46,494 bases of DNA from an uncultured Lentisphaerota bacterium (GTDB lineage: Bacteria; Verrucomicrobiota; Lentisphaeria; Oligosphaerales; CAITYL01). The notes beneath the pieces are model-generated. The model saw nothing but the letters and a program-made list of their open reading frames with translations, made no database searches and was not told where the DNA came from. The DNA is taken from positions 1 to 46,494 of the forward strand of contig CAIXRA010000009.1 in NCBI GenBank assembly GCA_903921725.1, read 5' to 3'. Both the position numbers and the translations under genes were made by a program. Shown piece after piece: positions 25,501-32,875 of this stretch; the stretch's first letter is position 1; each line of letters begins with the position of its first letter.

Positions 25501-27561
25501 GGCGATTGCCGCGCGCACAAGATCGGCCGCACGCCCCGGCGGCGCCCCGGCCAAGGCGCGCGCAATCCGTTCCGCGGCGGATTCCGAAAGGGCGGTCCTC
25601 TGCTCCAGCACAATCAGGCGGGCCAGCTGCTCCACGTCCGCGGGGTCGGCCCGGACGTAGTCGCGCAGCACGTTGCGCGCCTGGTCGTCGTCGCCGAGGC
25701 GCAGGTAGATCTCCGCCAGCCGCTTTTGGGCGGCCGCATTGCCCTGGTCGGCCCAAGGCTTGACCAGGCTGACGGCCTGCCAGAGGAACTTTAGGGATGC
25801 GTGCGTCGGAATGGGGCCGACGGCGCGGGAGCGTTCCATCAGGACTTCGGCCATCAGCAGATGCACGTCGGGGTTGTTGGGCAGGGCCTTGTTGAGACTT
25901 TGGACCAGGTTGGTGGCGTCGTCCAGCAGCATCATGCGCACAAACTCGCCGGCGGTGGCCTTCGCGGCCTTGACCCGCAGGTCGGGCGGTGTGTTCGGGA
26001 TGGCAAAGACGGCGGAGTAGCGCTGCGCGGCCGCGGCGTGCTGGCCGAGCTTACCAAGGATGCTGCCGGCCATGTAGGCGACGTCCGGACTCTTGCGGTC
26101 GGAGCGCGCGTCGGCGGCATCCAGCTTGTCCAACGCCTCCCACTGCTTGTCCTCCGCTAGGGCGACCCGCCCCTCCAGCATGTCCAGCTCGGGCGTAGCG
26201 GTGGCCAGCAGTTGGTACTCCGTCAGATACCCCTTGATGCGCGCAAGCAGTTTCGCCTGCGCGGCAAGTTCCGGCTCCGCAGAGTACTGCTCCAGAAGGA
26301 TGTCTATTAGGCCGTACAGGGAGTTGATCTGCAGGTTGCGCTGTTTCTGGATGGCGGGCCCGATGACGGGCGGCCTTCCCTTCGCGGCCTTGGCGAACGC
26401 ATCGACGGCAGCGTTCTGGCGCTTGGTCGCCCGGTAGATGCAGCCCAGGTTGTAGAGGATGTCCTGCCGATCCGCATGCAGCGCCAGCAGATGGTTCAGG
26501 ACGGCGATGGCGCGCTCGTTGCCGTTGGTGGTGGCGGTGCCGTCCCCCAACGTGAGCGGACTGATGTCGCTCGTGCGGAGGATGACCGCCATGTTCTCGG
26601 CCAGCTCGGGATAATCCCCGGCCAGCATCTGCTTCTCGGCCTCCGCCGCAAGCCTGACGGCCAGGTTCCACTCGTCAGGCCGGTCCGCCGCCTGGGGCTG
26701 GGTCAGCAGCGACCCCGCCTCCAGCAACACCCTAACGTTTTCCAGCTTGGCTCCCATGTTGGCGGGATGCGCCGCGACATAGGCGGACATGATGCCCTTG
26801 GCCGCGCCCAGCAGCTTCACCATCTCCCCGTGGTCCGCCTGCCCCTTCCGCAACCGGGCCTCGTTGACGTACCAGGTGGCCAGGTACAGCGCAAGATCTT
26901 TGTCTTCGGGAAGCGCCTTCCGGGCCGCCTCCAGACGGGTGCGGATCTCGTCGCGCCTCTTCTGCTCCATCGTGAATCGCGCCATCCAGACGACGTTCGC
27001 GATCCCGTCGTACTTGAGCGCGACCGGATTCTCCGGCGCGGCGGCCACCATTTTCTCGGTCTTCGCGCGCAACGCCTCCCACGCGCCGTTGGCCCCCGTC
27101 CCGATGGCGATCTGGAAGTAGTCGTCGAGCAACAGCCGCATGCTTTCGGTGTCGCCAGGATTCAGCTTGGCCAGTTCCTCCCGCAGGGCGAGAATCCCCT
27201 GGAAGAAGTTGTAGGCCTCGATGTCCTTTTCCGCCGGCAGGCTGCCCAGCGTGGAAATCACCTTCTTGATCAAGGAAATCTTCCCGGCCCTGTCCTTGGT
27301 CAGGCTGAGGGCCCGCCCGTAATTCGGCAGCGCCGACCTGTAGTCTCCGCGGGAGTATGCCGCATTGCCCATTTCCTCATACCGCGCCGGACTGCGCCGG
27401 ACGGCCCAGAACCACGCGCAGCCGATGATGATGCCCAGCACGGCGAGAATCAGCACCACCAGAAGCACGAGCTTCGTGTTGAATTGCTTCGCGCCGCCGC
27501 CCCGCCGTTCGTCGGAGCCGTAGTAGCCCCCCCCGTCCGGAATGTTCGAAATCTCAGCCAT
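22600..27561 (-). CDS. Giant membrane-anchored TPR protein
   Basis: The product is 1653 residues. The start at 27561 has AGAGGAG 10 bases upstream; an earlier in-frame ATG has none. A short cytoplasmic N-terminus (GGGYYGSDERRGGG) precedes one membrane helix (about 32-53). Almost all of the rest (about 60-1560) is tetratricopeptide and related helical repeats in the periplasm, such as MGNAAYSRGDYRSALPNYGR and RKALEMKPDNLAALQELF. It resembles the very long TPR proteins found beside exopolysaccharide or protein-sorting systems, but no exosortase is here. The C-terminal 90 residues are Pro/Ala/Gly-rich and contain two copies of a short motif, NEPDFLKK and DEPEFLKK, in a disordered context. Standing alone between folD and the M18 peptidase gene, its partners are unknown. 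Confidence 0.9.
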   Translation of the reverse strand: MAEISNIPDGGGYYGSDERRGGGAKQFNTKLVLLVVLILAVLGIIIGCAWFWAVRRSPARYEEMGNAAYSRGDYRSALPNYGRALSLTKDRAGKISLIKKVISTLGSLPAEKDIEAYNFFQGILALREELAKLNPGDTESMRLLLDDYFQIAIGTGANGAWEALRAKTEKMVAAAPENPVALKYDGIANVVWMARFTMEQKRRDEIRTRLEAARKALPEDKDLALYLATWYVNEARLRKGQADHGEMVKLLGAAKGIMSAYVAAHPANMGAKLENVRVLLEAGSLLTQPQAADRPDEWNLAVRLAAEAEKQMLAGDYPELAENMAVILRTSDISPLTLGDGTATTNGNERAIAVLNHLLALHADRQDILYNLGCIYRATKRQNAAVDAFAKAAKGRPPVIGPAIQKQRNLQINSLYGLIDILLEQYSAEPELAAQAKLLARIKGYLTEYQLLATATPELDMLEGRVALAEDKQWEALDKLDAADARSDRKSPDVAYMAGSILGKLGQHAAAAQRYSAVFAIPNTPPDLRVKAAKATAGEFVRMMLLDDATNLVQSLNKALPNNPDVHLLMAEVLMERSRAVGPIPTHASLKFLWQAVSLVKPWADQGNAAAQKRLAEIYLRLGDDDQARNVLRDYVRADPADVEQLARLIVLEQRTALSESAAERIARALAGAPPGRAADLVRAAIAAKQGPCWSRLGDILLIALEPSSIKRELQLAEFARGTGMDGEAEQAVARAKALAPQNPQLLRFLFENALAAGKPDAAQSIIEQGEAVEMDSMDILLWKARLSLAKGDSRSAATILDEVTRRRPLFSDGWRLLGMARLLQGNAGEAEADFRKALEMKPDNLAALQELFRLSNGDKQYAKALDTLRQMLRFRPDDPALLDDYLNYLGLYGDKGDALRLRQQLVVLVPGNLPNRRALARLCVETNSLAEAQAELDVLAKTDPDNRDNAVTAALLEQARNRPQEGRRKLEEYLAHRGAKADMEDRLCLARFLRRIQAAPEETLAAYAKILPLQDPKTMPVTLEVADWQASRGGSAEALVLYREFRDKTGNHSVCPAIVDLLMRRSQYEEAQKELDIWRKATAPAVDSRQAIASALLLGERGKAAQAAEVVTAALKKDPDNASLYLVRAQIFFNDRTKEDIQAQVKLDLEKAVELGPSLSRPRELLQEWLLRELRFDEAVSQLMRLIEMRPSNPQYRLQLAQVYMRQERQDALAQLLAESIRLVDVPVWHQMRATMLRGKGDLDAAVRELATAYRMQKQPAAESVAQYAEALVDTKQAPEALALIAKHPDALKTSPLLNALYGRALAATDKAYAADASFAEAIRMASDNDNLMEGVVGQLQNLESPAATVRRLEQAGKSHPTVVLDVAVAKVLLQDGQTEAAQKILERIADSGSLAKDDVSIRPVVYWLQASLCHSTKQNVKARAAYEALLRMQPNNMAALNNLAILLADDMNLPEEALPLVMKAASNWRINDAERANVLDSLGHVQFLANRLPESIITFGRSLSLKDNVLTRVHMAEALAKQQRLVEARNELQRAQQTAQREHADKALLQQIAALLKSLDVPGSGAGAVSRSTASYLNEPDFLKKGAKSSSGFSGPPPAKGASPTESPAAANPPARGRSVFDEPEFLKKEGVPPAGPAAPLPPPPAPKAGA

Positions 27562-27763
27562 GCGCCGCCGACTCCTCTGGACTCGTGTGCCGGTGATTGT
27601 GTCCGGCACGGGCTCCGCGAACGCTCACGCGTGCCAACCCGCGCCGGGTTTCAAGAAACTCATTCACCTTCCTGCCGCAGCCGCCAAACGAAGCCCCGCC
27701 CCCGTCCGGACGCACGGAAAAAACGCCGCGCGAACCGCAGTCCGGCCCGTTCCACCGATGCAA

Positions 27764-27791
27764 ACCATAAGTCCGCAACCAGTGAATGCAA
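27764..27791 (-). promoter_or_regulatory. Possible promoter of the giant TPR gene
   Basis: On the minus strand TTGCAT (27791-27786), 16 bases, then TATGGT (27769-27764). Transcription would start near 27757, leaving a leader of nearly 200 bases before the start at 27561. The 251-base gap holds no gene. Confidence 0.35.
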
Positions 27792-27812
27792 GATTTTTGC
27801 AAACGAGCCGGC

Positions 27813-29267
27813 TCACCCATGCCGGTGGGCGAAGAACTCGCGGTAAGCCTTGTAGGACATGTAGCAGTCCAGCTTCGTTGCCAGTTCCCACGGCGCGTGC
27901 ATGCTCAGCAGCGGCACCCCCGCGTCCACCACATCCATCCCGTAGCGTGCCAGAAGCAGCGCAATCGTCCCGCCGCCCCCTTGATCCACCTTGCCAAGTT
28001 CCGCCGTCTGCCACAGCACCTTGGAACCGTTGAAAATCCGGCGGATTTCCGCCATGAACTCCGCCGATGCCTCGCTCGAACCCGACTTCCCGCCGTGCCC
28101 GGTGTACTTCGCCACCGCCACGCCGCCGTTGAGGATTGCCGTGTTGTTCGGGGAGCTCACATCCGGATAGTTCGGGTCGTGCGCCGCCGTCACGTCCGCC
28201 GAAATCATTCGCGAACGCTCCAGGCACCGCCGCCGTACGAGGTCGGAATAGTCCGCTCCCTGCCGCACCAGCAGCTCCGCCACCGCATTCTCGAAGAACA
28301 CCGACTGCATCCCCGTTGCACCCACCGATCCAATCTCCTCCTTGTCGCACAGCAGCACCATCGAGGTGAACTCCGGCGCCCCCTTCAGGTCCATCAGCGC
28401 CCTCAGTCCTGCATAGGCGCAGACGCGGTCGTCATGGCCGTAGCCGAGAATCATGGAGCGGTCAAGACCGCTTTCGCGCGCCGGCCCTGCCGGAACAATC
28501 TCGATGTCCGCGCTGATCAGGTCCTCTTCGTTGATCCCATAGTCCGCCCACAGCTTCTGCAGGACCGCCAGCTTCACCTTCGTTTGTGCCTTCTTGTCCG
28601 CCACCGGCAGCGTGCCAAGCATCACATTCAGCCCCTCGCCCTTGATCCCCTCGCTTAGCGTCAGCTTCGCCTGATCCTTGCCCAAGTGCGGCAGCAGGTC
28701 GGAGATCACAAATACCGGATCAGTCGCCTTCTCGCCGATGACGAACTTCACCTTCTTCCCGTCTTCCTTCACCGCAATTCCATGAATCGCCAGCGGCATC
28801 GCCACCCACTGATACTTCTTGATGCCGCCGTAGTAGTGCGTGTCCAAAAGCGCCATCCCGGCGTCCTCGTAGATCGGATTCGGCTTCGCGTCCAGGCGAG
28901 GCGCATCCGTGTGTCCGCCAACCACATGCAGCCCGGCCGCCACCGGCTTTTTCCCGACCACCGCCGCCATCAGCGTCTTTCCGCGGCAGCTCAGGTACAC
29001 CTTGCTCCCCGGCTTCAGCGTGCCGGCCTTGGACGGCAGTGCCGCCAGATCCTTGTAACCTGCCTTCTTCAGCATCACGACCGCCTCGTCGTGGGCCTCC
29101 CACTCGGTCTTCGACGCGCTCAGGTACCCGATGTAGCCGGCGCTGTACGCCTCGACCGCCTTCTGCTCCGCCGCGTCCAGCTTGTTCCAACCGTTCTCGC
29201 GCTTCCATTCGAGCTGCGGCTTGCTTTCCTTCGCGTCCGCCTTCTTCACCGCCTTCTTGGTGGCCAT
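27813..29267 (-). CDS. M18 family zinc aminopeptidase (aspartyl aminopeptidase-like)
   Basis: The product is 484 residues. M18 enzymes are cytosolic di-zinc exopeptidases that form dodecamers and remove N-terminal (often acidic) residues. Ligand motifs appear in order: GGHTDAPRLD (about 117), GHDDRVCAY (about 275), DKEEIGSVG (about 307), SADVTAAHDPNYP and SMHAPWELATKLD (about 453). The first 20 residues are Lys/Ala-rich and lie outside the fold. GGGAG lies 7 bases before the ATG, and a well-spaced promoter sits about 90-120 bases upstream. It is transcribed alone, divergent from tmk. No signal peptide is seen. Confidence 0.93.
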   Translation of the reverse strand: MATKKAVKKADAKESKPQLEWKRENGWNKLDAAEQKAVEAYSAGYIGYLSASKTEWEAHDEAVVMLKKAGYKDLAALPSKAGTLKPGSKVYLSCRGKTLMAAVVGKKPVAAGLHVVGGHTDAPRLDAKPNPIYEDAGMALLDTHYYGGIKKYQWVAMPLAIHGIAVKEDGKKVKFVIGEKATDPVFVISDLLPHLGKDQAKLTLSEGIKGEGLNVMLGTLPVADKKAQTKVKLAVLQKLWADYGINEEDLISADIEIVPAGPARESGLDRSMILGYGHDDRVCAYAGLRALMDLKGAPEFTSMVLLCDKEEIGSVGATGMQSVFFENAVAELLVRQGADYSDLVRRRCLERSRMISADVTAAHDPNYPDVSSPNNTAILNGGVAVAKYTGHGGKSGSSEASAEFMAEIRRIFNGSKVLWQTAELGKVDQGGGGTIALLLARYGMDVVDAGVPLLSMHAPWELATKLDCYMSYKAYREFFAHRHG

Positions 29268-29359
29268 GAAACGTCTCCCTTGTGGGCGTTGATAGTTTCG
29301 CTTTTCCCGCTATGCTATGGATGCCGCAATCCCGTCCGGGAACCCGACATGAACCGGCT

Positions 29360-29388
29360 ACTATATGCCGCAGGCATCATGCGCGCAA
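29360..29388 (-). promoter_or_regulatory. Promoter of the M18 aminopeptidase gene
   Basis: On the minus strand TTGCGC (29388-29383), exactly 17 bases, then TATAGT (29365-29360). Transcription would start near 29353, about 86 bases before the start codon. The 253-base divergent gap otherwise shows only GC-rich hairpins. Confidence 0.55.
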
Positions 29389-29520
29389 CCGCAGCGCGCG
29401 ACGCAAAAATCGAAGGCGGGCGGCCGCCGCCGGGCATGCGGGGCGGCCCAGGTTGCAGAAGGCGGAATCCGCAATGAAGGATGCCCGATTACGGATGATT
29501 TTCAACGACAGGCACGATCA

Positions 29521-30216
29521 ATGAATCCCCCCTCCCCCAAATCTATAATCGAAAATCCGCAAGCGGAAATCCACCGGCCGCCGCCCGGCGTCTTCATCAC
29601 CTTCGAGGGCGTCGAGGGCGCGGGAAAATCGACCCAGTGCCGGATGCTCGCCGATGCGCTCACGGCCCGCGGCCGCGAGGTGCTCGTCACCCGCGAACCC
29701 GGCGGCACACCCCTCGGCGAGGAACTCCGCACCCTCGTCAAGCATTTCCAAGGCCCCGGCGGCATCGTCCCCGAGGCCGAGCTGCTCATGTTCTGCGCCG
29801 CCCGCGCCCAGATCGTGCGCCAGACGCTGCTGCCGCTGCTCACCCGCGGGGGCGTCGTCATCTGCGACCGCTTCGCCGACTCCACCACCGTCTACCAGGG
29901 GTTCGCCCGCGGCCTCGACCTCGGCGTCATCCGCACCCTTCAGGCATTCGCCACCGCCGGACGCATGCCCGACCTCACCTTCGTGCTCGACCTTGACTCC
30001 GAAGCCGGCCTCGCCCGCACCAAAAGCCGCGGCGAAGCCAACGCGCACACCGACCGTTTTGAACAGGAAGGCCGCGCCTTCCACGAAAGAATCCGCGCCG
30101 GCTTCCTCGCCCTCGCCACCGCCGAACCCGCGCGCTTCCGCGTCCTCCCCGCCGCCCTGCCCCCCGGCGAACTCCACCAACTCGTCCTCGCCGAAGTCGA
30201 CAAGGCGCTGGGTTGA
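29521..30216 (+). CDS. tmk: Thymidylate kinase
   Basis: The product is 231 residues. It phosphorylates dTMP to dTDP. The P-loop FEGVEGAGKST lies at 28-38, the TREPGGTPLGEELR region and the CDRFADSTTVYQG motif (DR-x-x-x-S, substrate binding) follow, and the LID region reads TDRFEQEG. The family domain begins at about residue 23, so the first 22 residues (proline-rich) are an extension; the ATG at 29521 is the only start codon close ahead of the P-loop and it lacks a strong ribosome site. A TATAAT string lies inside this extension at 29544-29549, which hints that intergenic DNA has been taken into the frame. holB follows 37 bases later, a widely conserved pairing. Confidence 0.94.
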   Translation: MNPPSPKSIIENPQAEIHRPPPGVFITFEGVEGAGKSTQCRMLADALTARGREVLVTREPGGTPLGEELRTLVKHFQGPGGIVPEAELLMFCAARAQIVRQTLLPLLTRGGVVICDRFADSTTVYQGFARGLDLGVIRTLQAFATAGRMPDLTFVLDLDSEAGLARTKSRGEANAHTDRFEQEGRAFHERIRAGFLALATAEPARFRVLPAALPPGELHQLVLAEVDKALG

Positions 30217-30253
30217 CAACCGCACCACGAAACATCAGAGCCCGAGGCGTCCC

Positions 30254-31306
30254 GTGAGTACACTTTCCGAATTCGCCGCCCAGTTTCCCGGCGCGGCCGG
30301 GCGGCTGATGCGCGTCCGCAAAAGCGGCAACTGGGCGCACGCCTACCTCTTCACCGGGGACGACCCCGCATTCCTCGAACGCTTCGCCCTCGCCTGGGCG
30401 CAGGCCTGCGCCTGTTTGTCGCCCGCCGAATCCGGCGACGCCTGCGGAGTCTGCCGCAACTGCCGGCTGTTCGCCGCCGGCTCCTACCCCGGCATCTTCG
30501 CGCTCAAGCCGGAATCCAAGTCGCGCCAGATCATCATCGGCGACCTCGACAAACCGCGCCAGCGCGGCGTCCGCCACCTCATCCACGAACTCGGCCTCAC
30601 GGCCGACAGCGGCGTCCTCAAGGCCGGCATCATCCTCGAGGCTGAGACCATGAATGATCAGGCGCAGAATGCCTTCCTCAAGACGCTGGAGGAGCCGCCG
30701 CGCGACACCATCCTGCTGCTCACCTCCTGCAACCCCAAAAAGCTGCTCCCGACCATCCGCTCCCGCTGCCAGACCGTCCCGCTGCGTTTCAACCGCCGCG
30801 ACTACGCCGCCGCCGAAAAAATCGGGATGTTCCCCATTCTCGCGACGCTGCATCCGAACGCGGGCGCAGCGGCAGCGCTGGCCGGTTCGCACGCGCTGCT
30901 CAGCGCCTTCTCCACGCTGTCCCAGGAGGTCGGGGGCGATTTCGAGGCGGCGGCCGACCCGCGCCTCGCCGAAATGGCCAAGGACGACAAGAACCTCAAG
31001 AAACAGCTCGAGGAGGAAGCCGATGCCGCGCTTGCCGCCGAATACCGCCGCGTGCGGGGCGGGGTCCTGGATGCGCTCTACTCCTGGTTCCAGCAGCAGC
31101 TCCTGCTCGCCAGCGGCCTGCCGCCCGACAGTCTGCCGCACCCGGAATTCTTCACCGCCTCCGGCGGCGCCCCCAAGCCCATGACGCCCGAAGACGCCGA
31201 CCGCGCCTGCCGCCTCGCCGCCCAGCTCCTCCAGCAGCTCACCGGCAACGTGGACGAACGCCTCGCCGTCGAAGCCTTCTGCCTTGAACTCTGCGCGAAA
31301 ACGTAG
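30254..31306 (+). CDS. holB: DNA polymerase III delta' subunit
   Basis: The product is 350 residues and starts with GTG at 30254 (GAGG 8 bases upstream). Delta' is the stator of the clamp loader. The N-terminal AAA+ region has the zinc-binding cluster DACGVCRNC (about 57-65), the conserved NDQAQNAFLKTLEEPP box and the SRC motif (IRSRCQTVPL) typical of delta' and tau. The Walker A region is degenerate, as is normal for delta'. The C-terminal third is helical collar-like and more variable. It is co-oriented with and 37 bases behind tmk, so the two form a small replication/nucleotide operon. No clear terminator follows. Confidence 0.92.
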   Translation: MSTLSEFAAQFPGAAGRLMRVRKSGNWAHAYLFTGDDPAFLERFALAWAQACACLSPAESGDACGVCRNCRLFAAGSYPGIFALKPESKSRQIIIGDLDKPRQRGVRHLIHELGLTADSGVLKAGIILEAETMNDQAQNAFLKTLEEPPRDTILLLTSCNPKKLLPTIRSRCQTVPLRFNRRDYAAAEKIGMFPILATLHPNAGAAAALAGSHALLSAFSTLSQEVGGDFEAAADPRLAEMAKDDKNLKKQLEEEADAALAAEYRRVRGGVLDALYSWFQQQLLLASGLPPDSLPHPEFFTASGGAPKPMTPEDADRACRLAAQLLQQLTGNVDERLAVEAFCLELCAKT

Positions 31307-31473
31307 GCGCCGGATGCCAGCCGCGTCGGATAAAAATGGGCATCGCCGAAACGGGACGCCCGGCCCGGTTATTCATGAAGCTCTCAACGGCACAACCACG
31401 GGGAGCGCTGAACCCGGATTCCGAAATTCCGCAACCGGAAATCCGCTTGAATGTCCTTGGAATGTCCGGACGG

Positions 31474-32334
31474 CTACGGGGAGAGGTGTCCGGTTCCGGG
31501 CGGAGCCGCCGGGAGCGGGGGCGCAACCGCGGCAGCCTTCCTGGCCCGGGGCGTGAGGATGATGCGCACGGGGGTGTTCAATCCGGGAACCGCATGGTCG
31601 GGATTGACGATGAAAAGATTTTTCTGCGCCGCCTGCATGTCCGGCGAGTCCAGGATGGTGCTGCCGCAGGACCAAGAAAGGACGACGTTGCCCTCCTCGT
31701 CGGCGCAGGCCTTGTTGTCCTGGACGGGAGTGCCGGTGAAAACCCAGCCGATGCGTACCATCGTTTTCTGCGTCCGTTTGTCCTCCAGAAAATTCTCAAT
31801 CGGCTCGACGACCAGCGTGCCGTCCGCCCGCTTCCACTCCACGTCAATGTCCACCAGGTCGCCCTGCGGCCGCTGCTGGTGATGGACGCGGCCGCCGTTG
31901 GCGGCGCCAAGCAGGACGAGCATGACCTGAACGTGCGAGGGGACGGCCTCAGTGCCGAAAACGGCCTCGTATTGTCGCCCGTTGGCACCGGCGACGAGCA
32001 CCTCAATGATGCCGCCGCGCTCTGACTGAGCCGCCGTAGACGGCACCATCACGACCTTGGCGGGAAAGGAAACCTGCCGCTCTTTGCGGTGAAGCGTGAC
32101 CTGGCCGATGCGGACATCGCCATTCGGCAGCCGTTCACAATCGGCCTTGGGCATGACGGCGGACTTCGGAGCAGGCGGCGGAGTGCGCATCGCGGCCGGC
32201 GGCGGAGCCACGGCCATCCCCGGCGTCACGGCGGCGGGCACGGGATTCCGGTCGGGCTGGGAATCTTCCGGCGGCGCGGCGGAGCAAAACGGCGCGCAGG
32301 CCAGCAGGAAGAGAGCTGGGAGGCTTGGATTCAT
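31474..32334 (-). CDS. Exported YdjY-domain protein
   Basis: The product is 286 residues. A signal peptide (NPSLPALFLLACAPFCSA, cleavage near 19-20) is followed by a proline/alanine-rich linker (about 20-75) and a YdjY-type domain (about 78-265). That family is common in Planctomycetes and relatives and of unknown function. Recognisable segments are GGIIEVLVAGANGRQYEAVF, VMLVLLGAANGG, DIDVEWKRADGT, and GWVFTGTPV followed by VVLSWSCGSTILDSPD. The C-terminus ends in an Ala/Pro tail. The start at 32334 is set by the signal peptide, since the ribosome site is weak (GGAAA) and the longer frame to 32469 has no export signal. It lies between convergent holB and the divergent giant gene. Confidence 0.85.
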   Translation of the reverse strand: MNPSLPALFLLACAPFCSAAPPEDSQPDRNPVPAAVTPGMAVAPPPAAMRTPPPAPKSAVMPKADCERLPNGDVRIGQVTLHRKERQVSFPAKVVMVPSTAAQSERGGIIEVLVAGANGRQYEAVFGTEAVPSHVQVMLVLLGAANGGRVHHQQRPQGDLVDIDVEWKRADGTLVVEPIENFLEDKRTQKTMVRIGWVFTGTPVQDNKACADEEGNVVLSWSCGSTILDSPDMQAAQKNLFIVNPDHAVPGLNTPVRIILTPRARKAAAVAPPLPAAPPGTGHLSP

Positions 32335-32875
32335 GGTTTTGGATTTCCAAGTGGCGGAACCACGGTTGTCCCCAAATCTATCACAGGGAAATCCCTTTAC
32401 ATAATGCTCCGCATGTTTTTCGCATTTATGCGCCGCCGGGGAGAAAAGCCGGCGGCAGCGGTCAAACACAGCCCCCCGTGTCGTTCATCCAACTCCCCAC
32501 CCAAGAAACACACGCAGGGGCAAGAAAGCGTCTCCACCAGCCGTATCAATGCGTATACACGCCTATGAAATAAAAAATTTTATCGCACTTGCAAAGGTAT
32601 TTTAATTCATGTATGTTCTATGTAATTTAAGTGAAATTGATTTACGATTTCCGGACACCTGCTTACAGTTTTGCCCATTATTACGCTTGATATGTTTTTT
32701 AAAATTGAGATTGGGTTGCGCTTTCGGCTCCTGCTTCTTTTGCGATATGCTTGCTTTTTCAGAAATGTTGCGGGTACGGAACTTGAGCCGTGCGTTGATC
32801 GGTGCGTAGTGCCAAAACATGAAAAATAGCAGGACTGTGGTTGGTGGCGTAATCAAAAGTGAGGGGGGCTGGAAC
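32335..32875. other. AT-rich regulatory island upstream of the giant gene
   Basis: This 541-base gap holds no convincing gene. From about 32560 to 32800 the base composition becomes A/T-rich, in sharp contrast with the GC-rich coding DNA on both sides. Short frames on both strands (32609-32809 plus, 32602-32928 minus) lack ribosome sites or recognisable domains. A candidate promoter at 32589-32617 would give a leader of about 250 bases, long enough for RNA structure. An 8-bp inverted pair GGATTTCC (32341-32348) and GGAAATCC (32385-32392) lies in front of the YdjY gene. Confidence 0.5.
32589..32617 (+). promoter_or_regulatory. Candidate promoter of the giant gene
   Basis: TTGCAA (32589-32594), 17 bases, TATGTT (32612-32617) on the plus strand within the AT-rich island. 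Other weak matches exist in this A/T-rich DNA, so the exact site is uncertain. Confidence 0.4.

Noticed and set aside
23695..25794. Plus-strand frame of 699 residues opposite the giant TPR gene
   Set aside because: Mirror of Ala/Leu-rich TPR codons; no recognisable domain.
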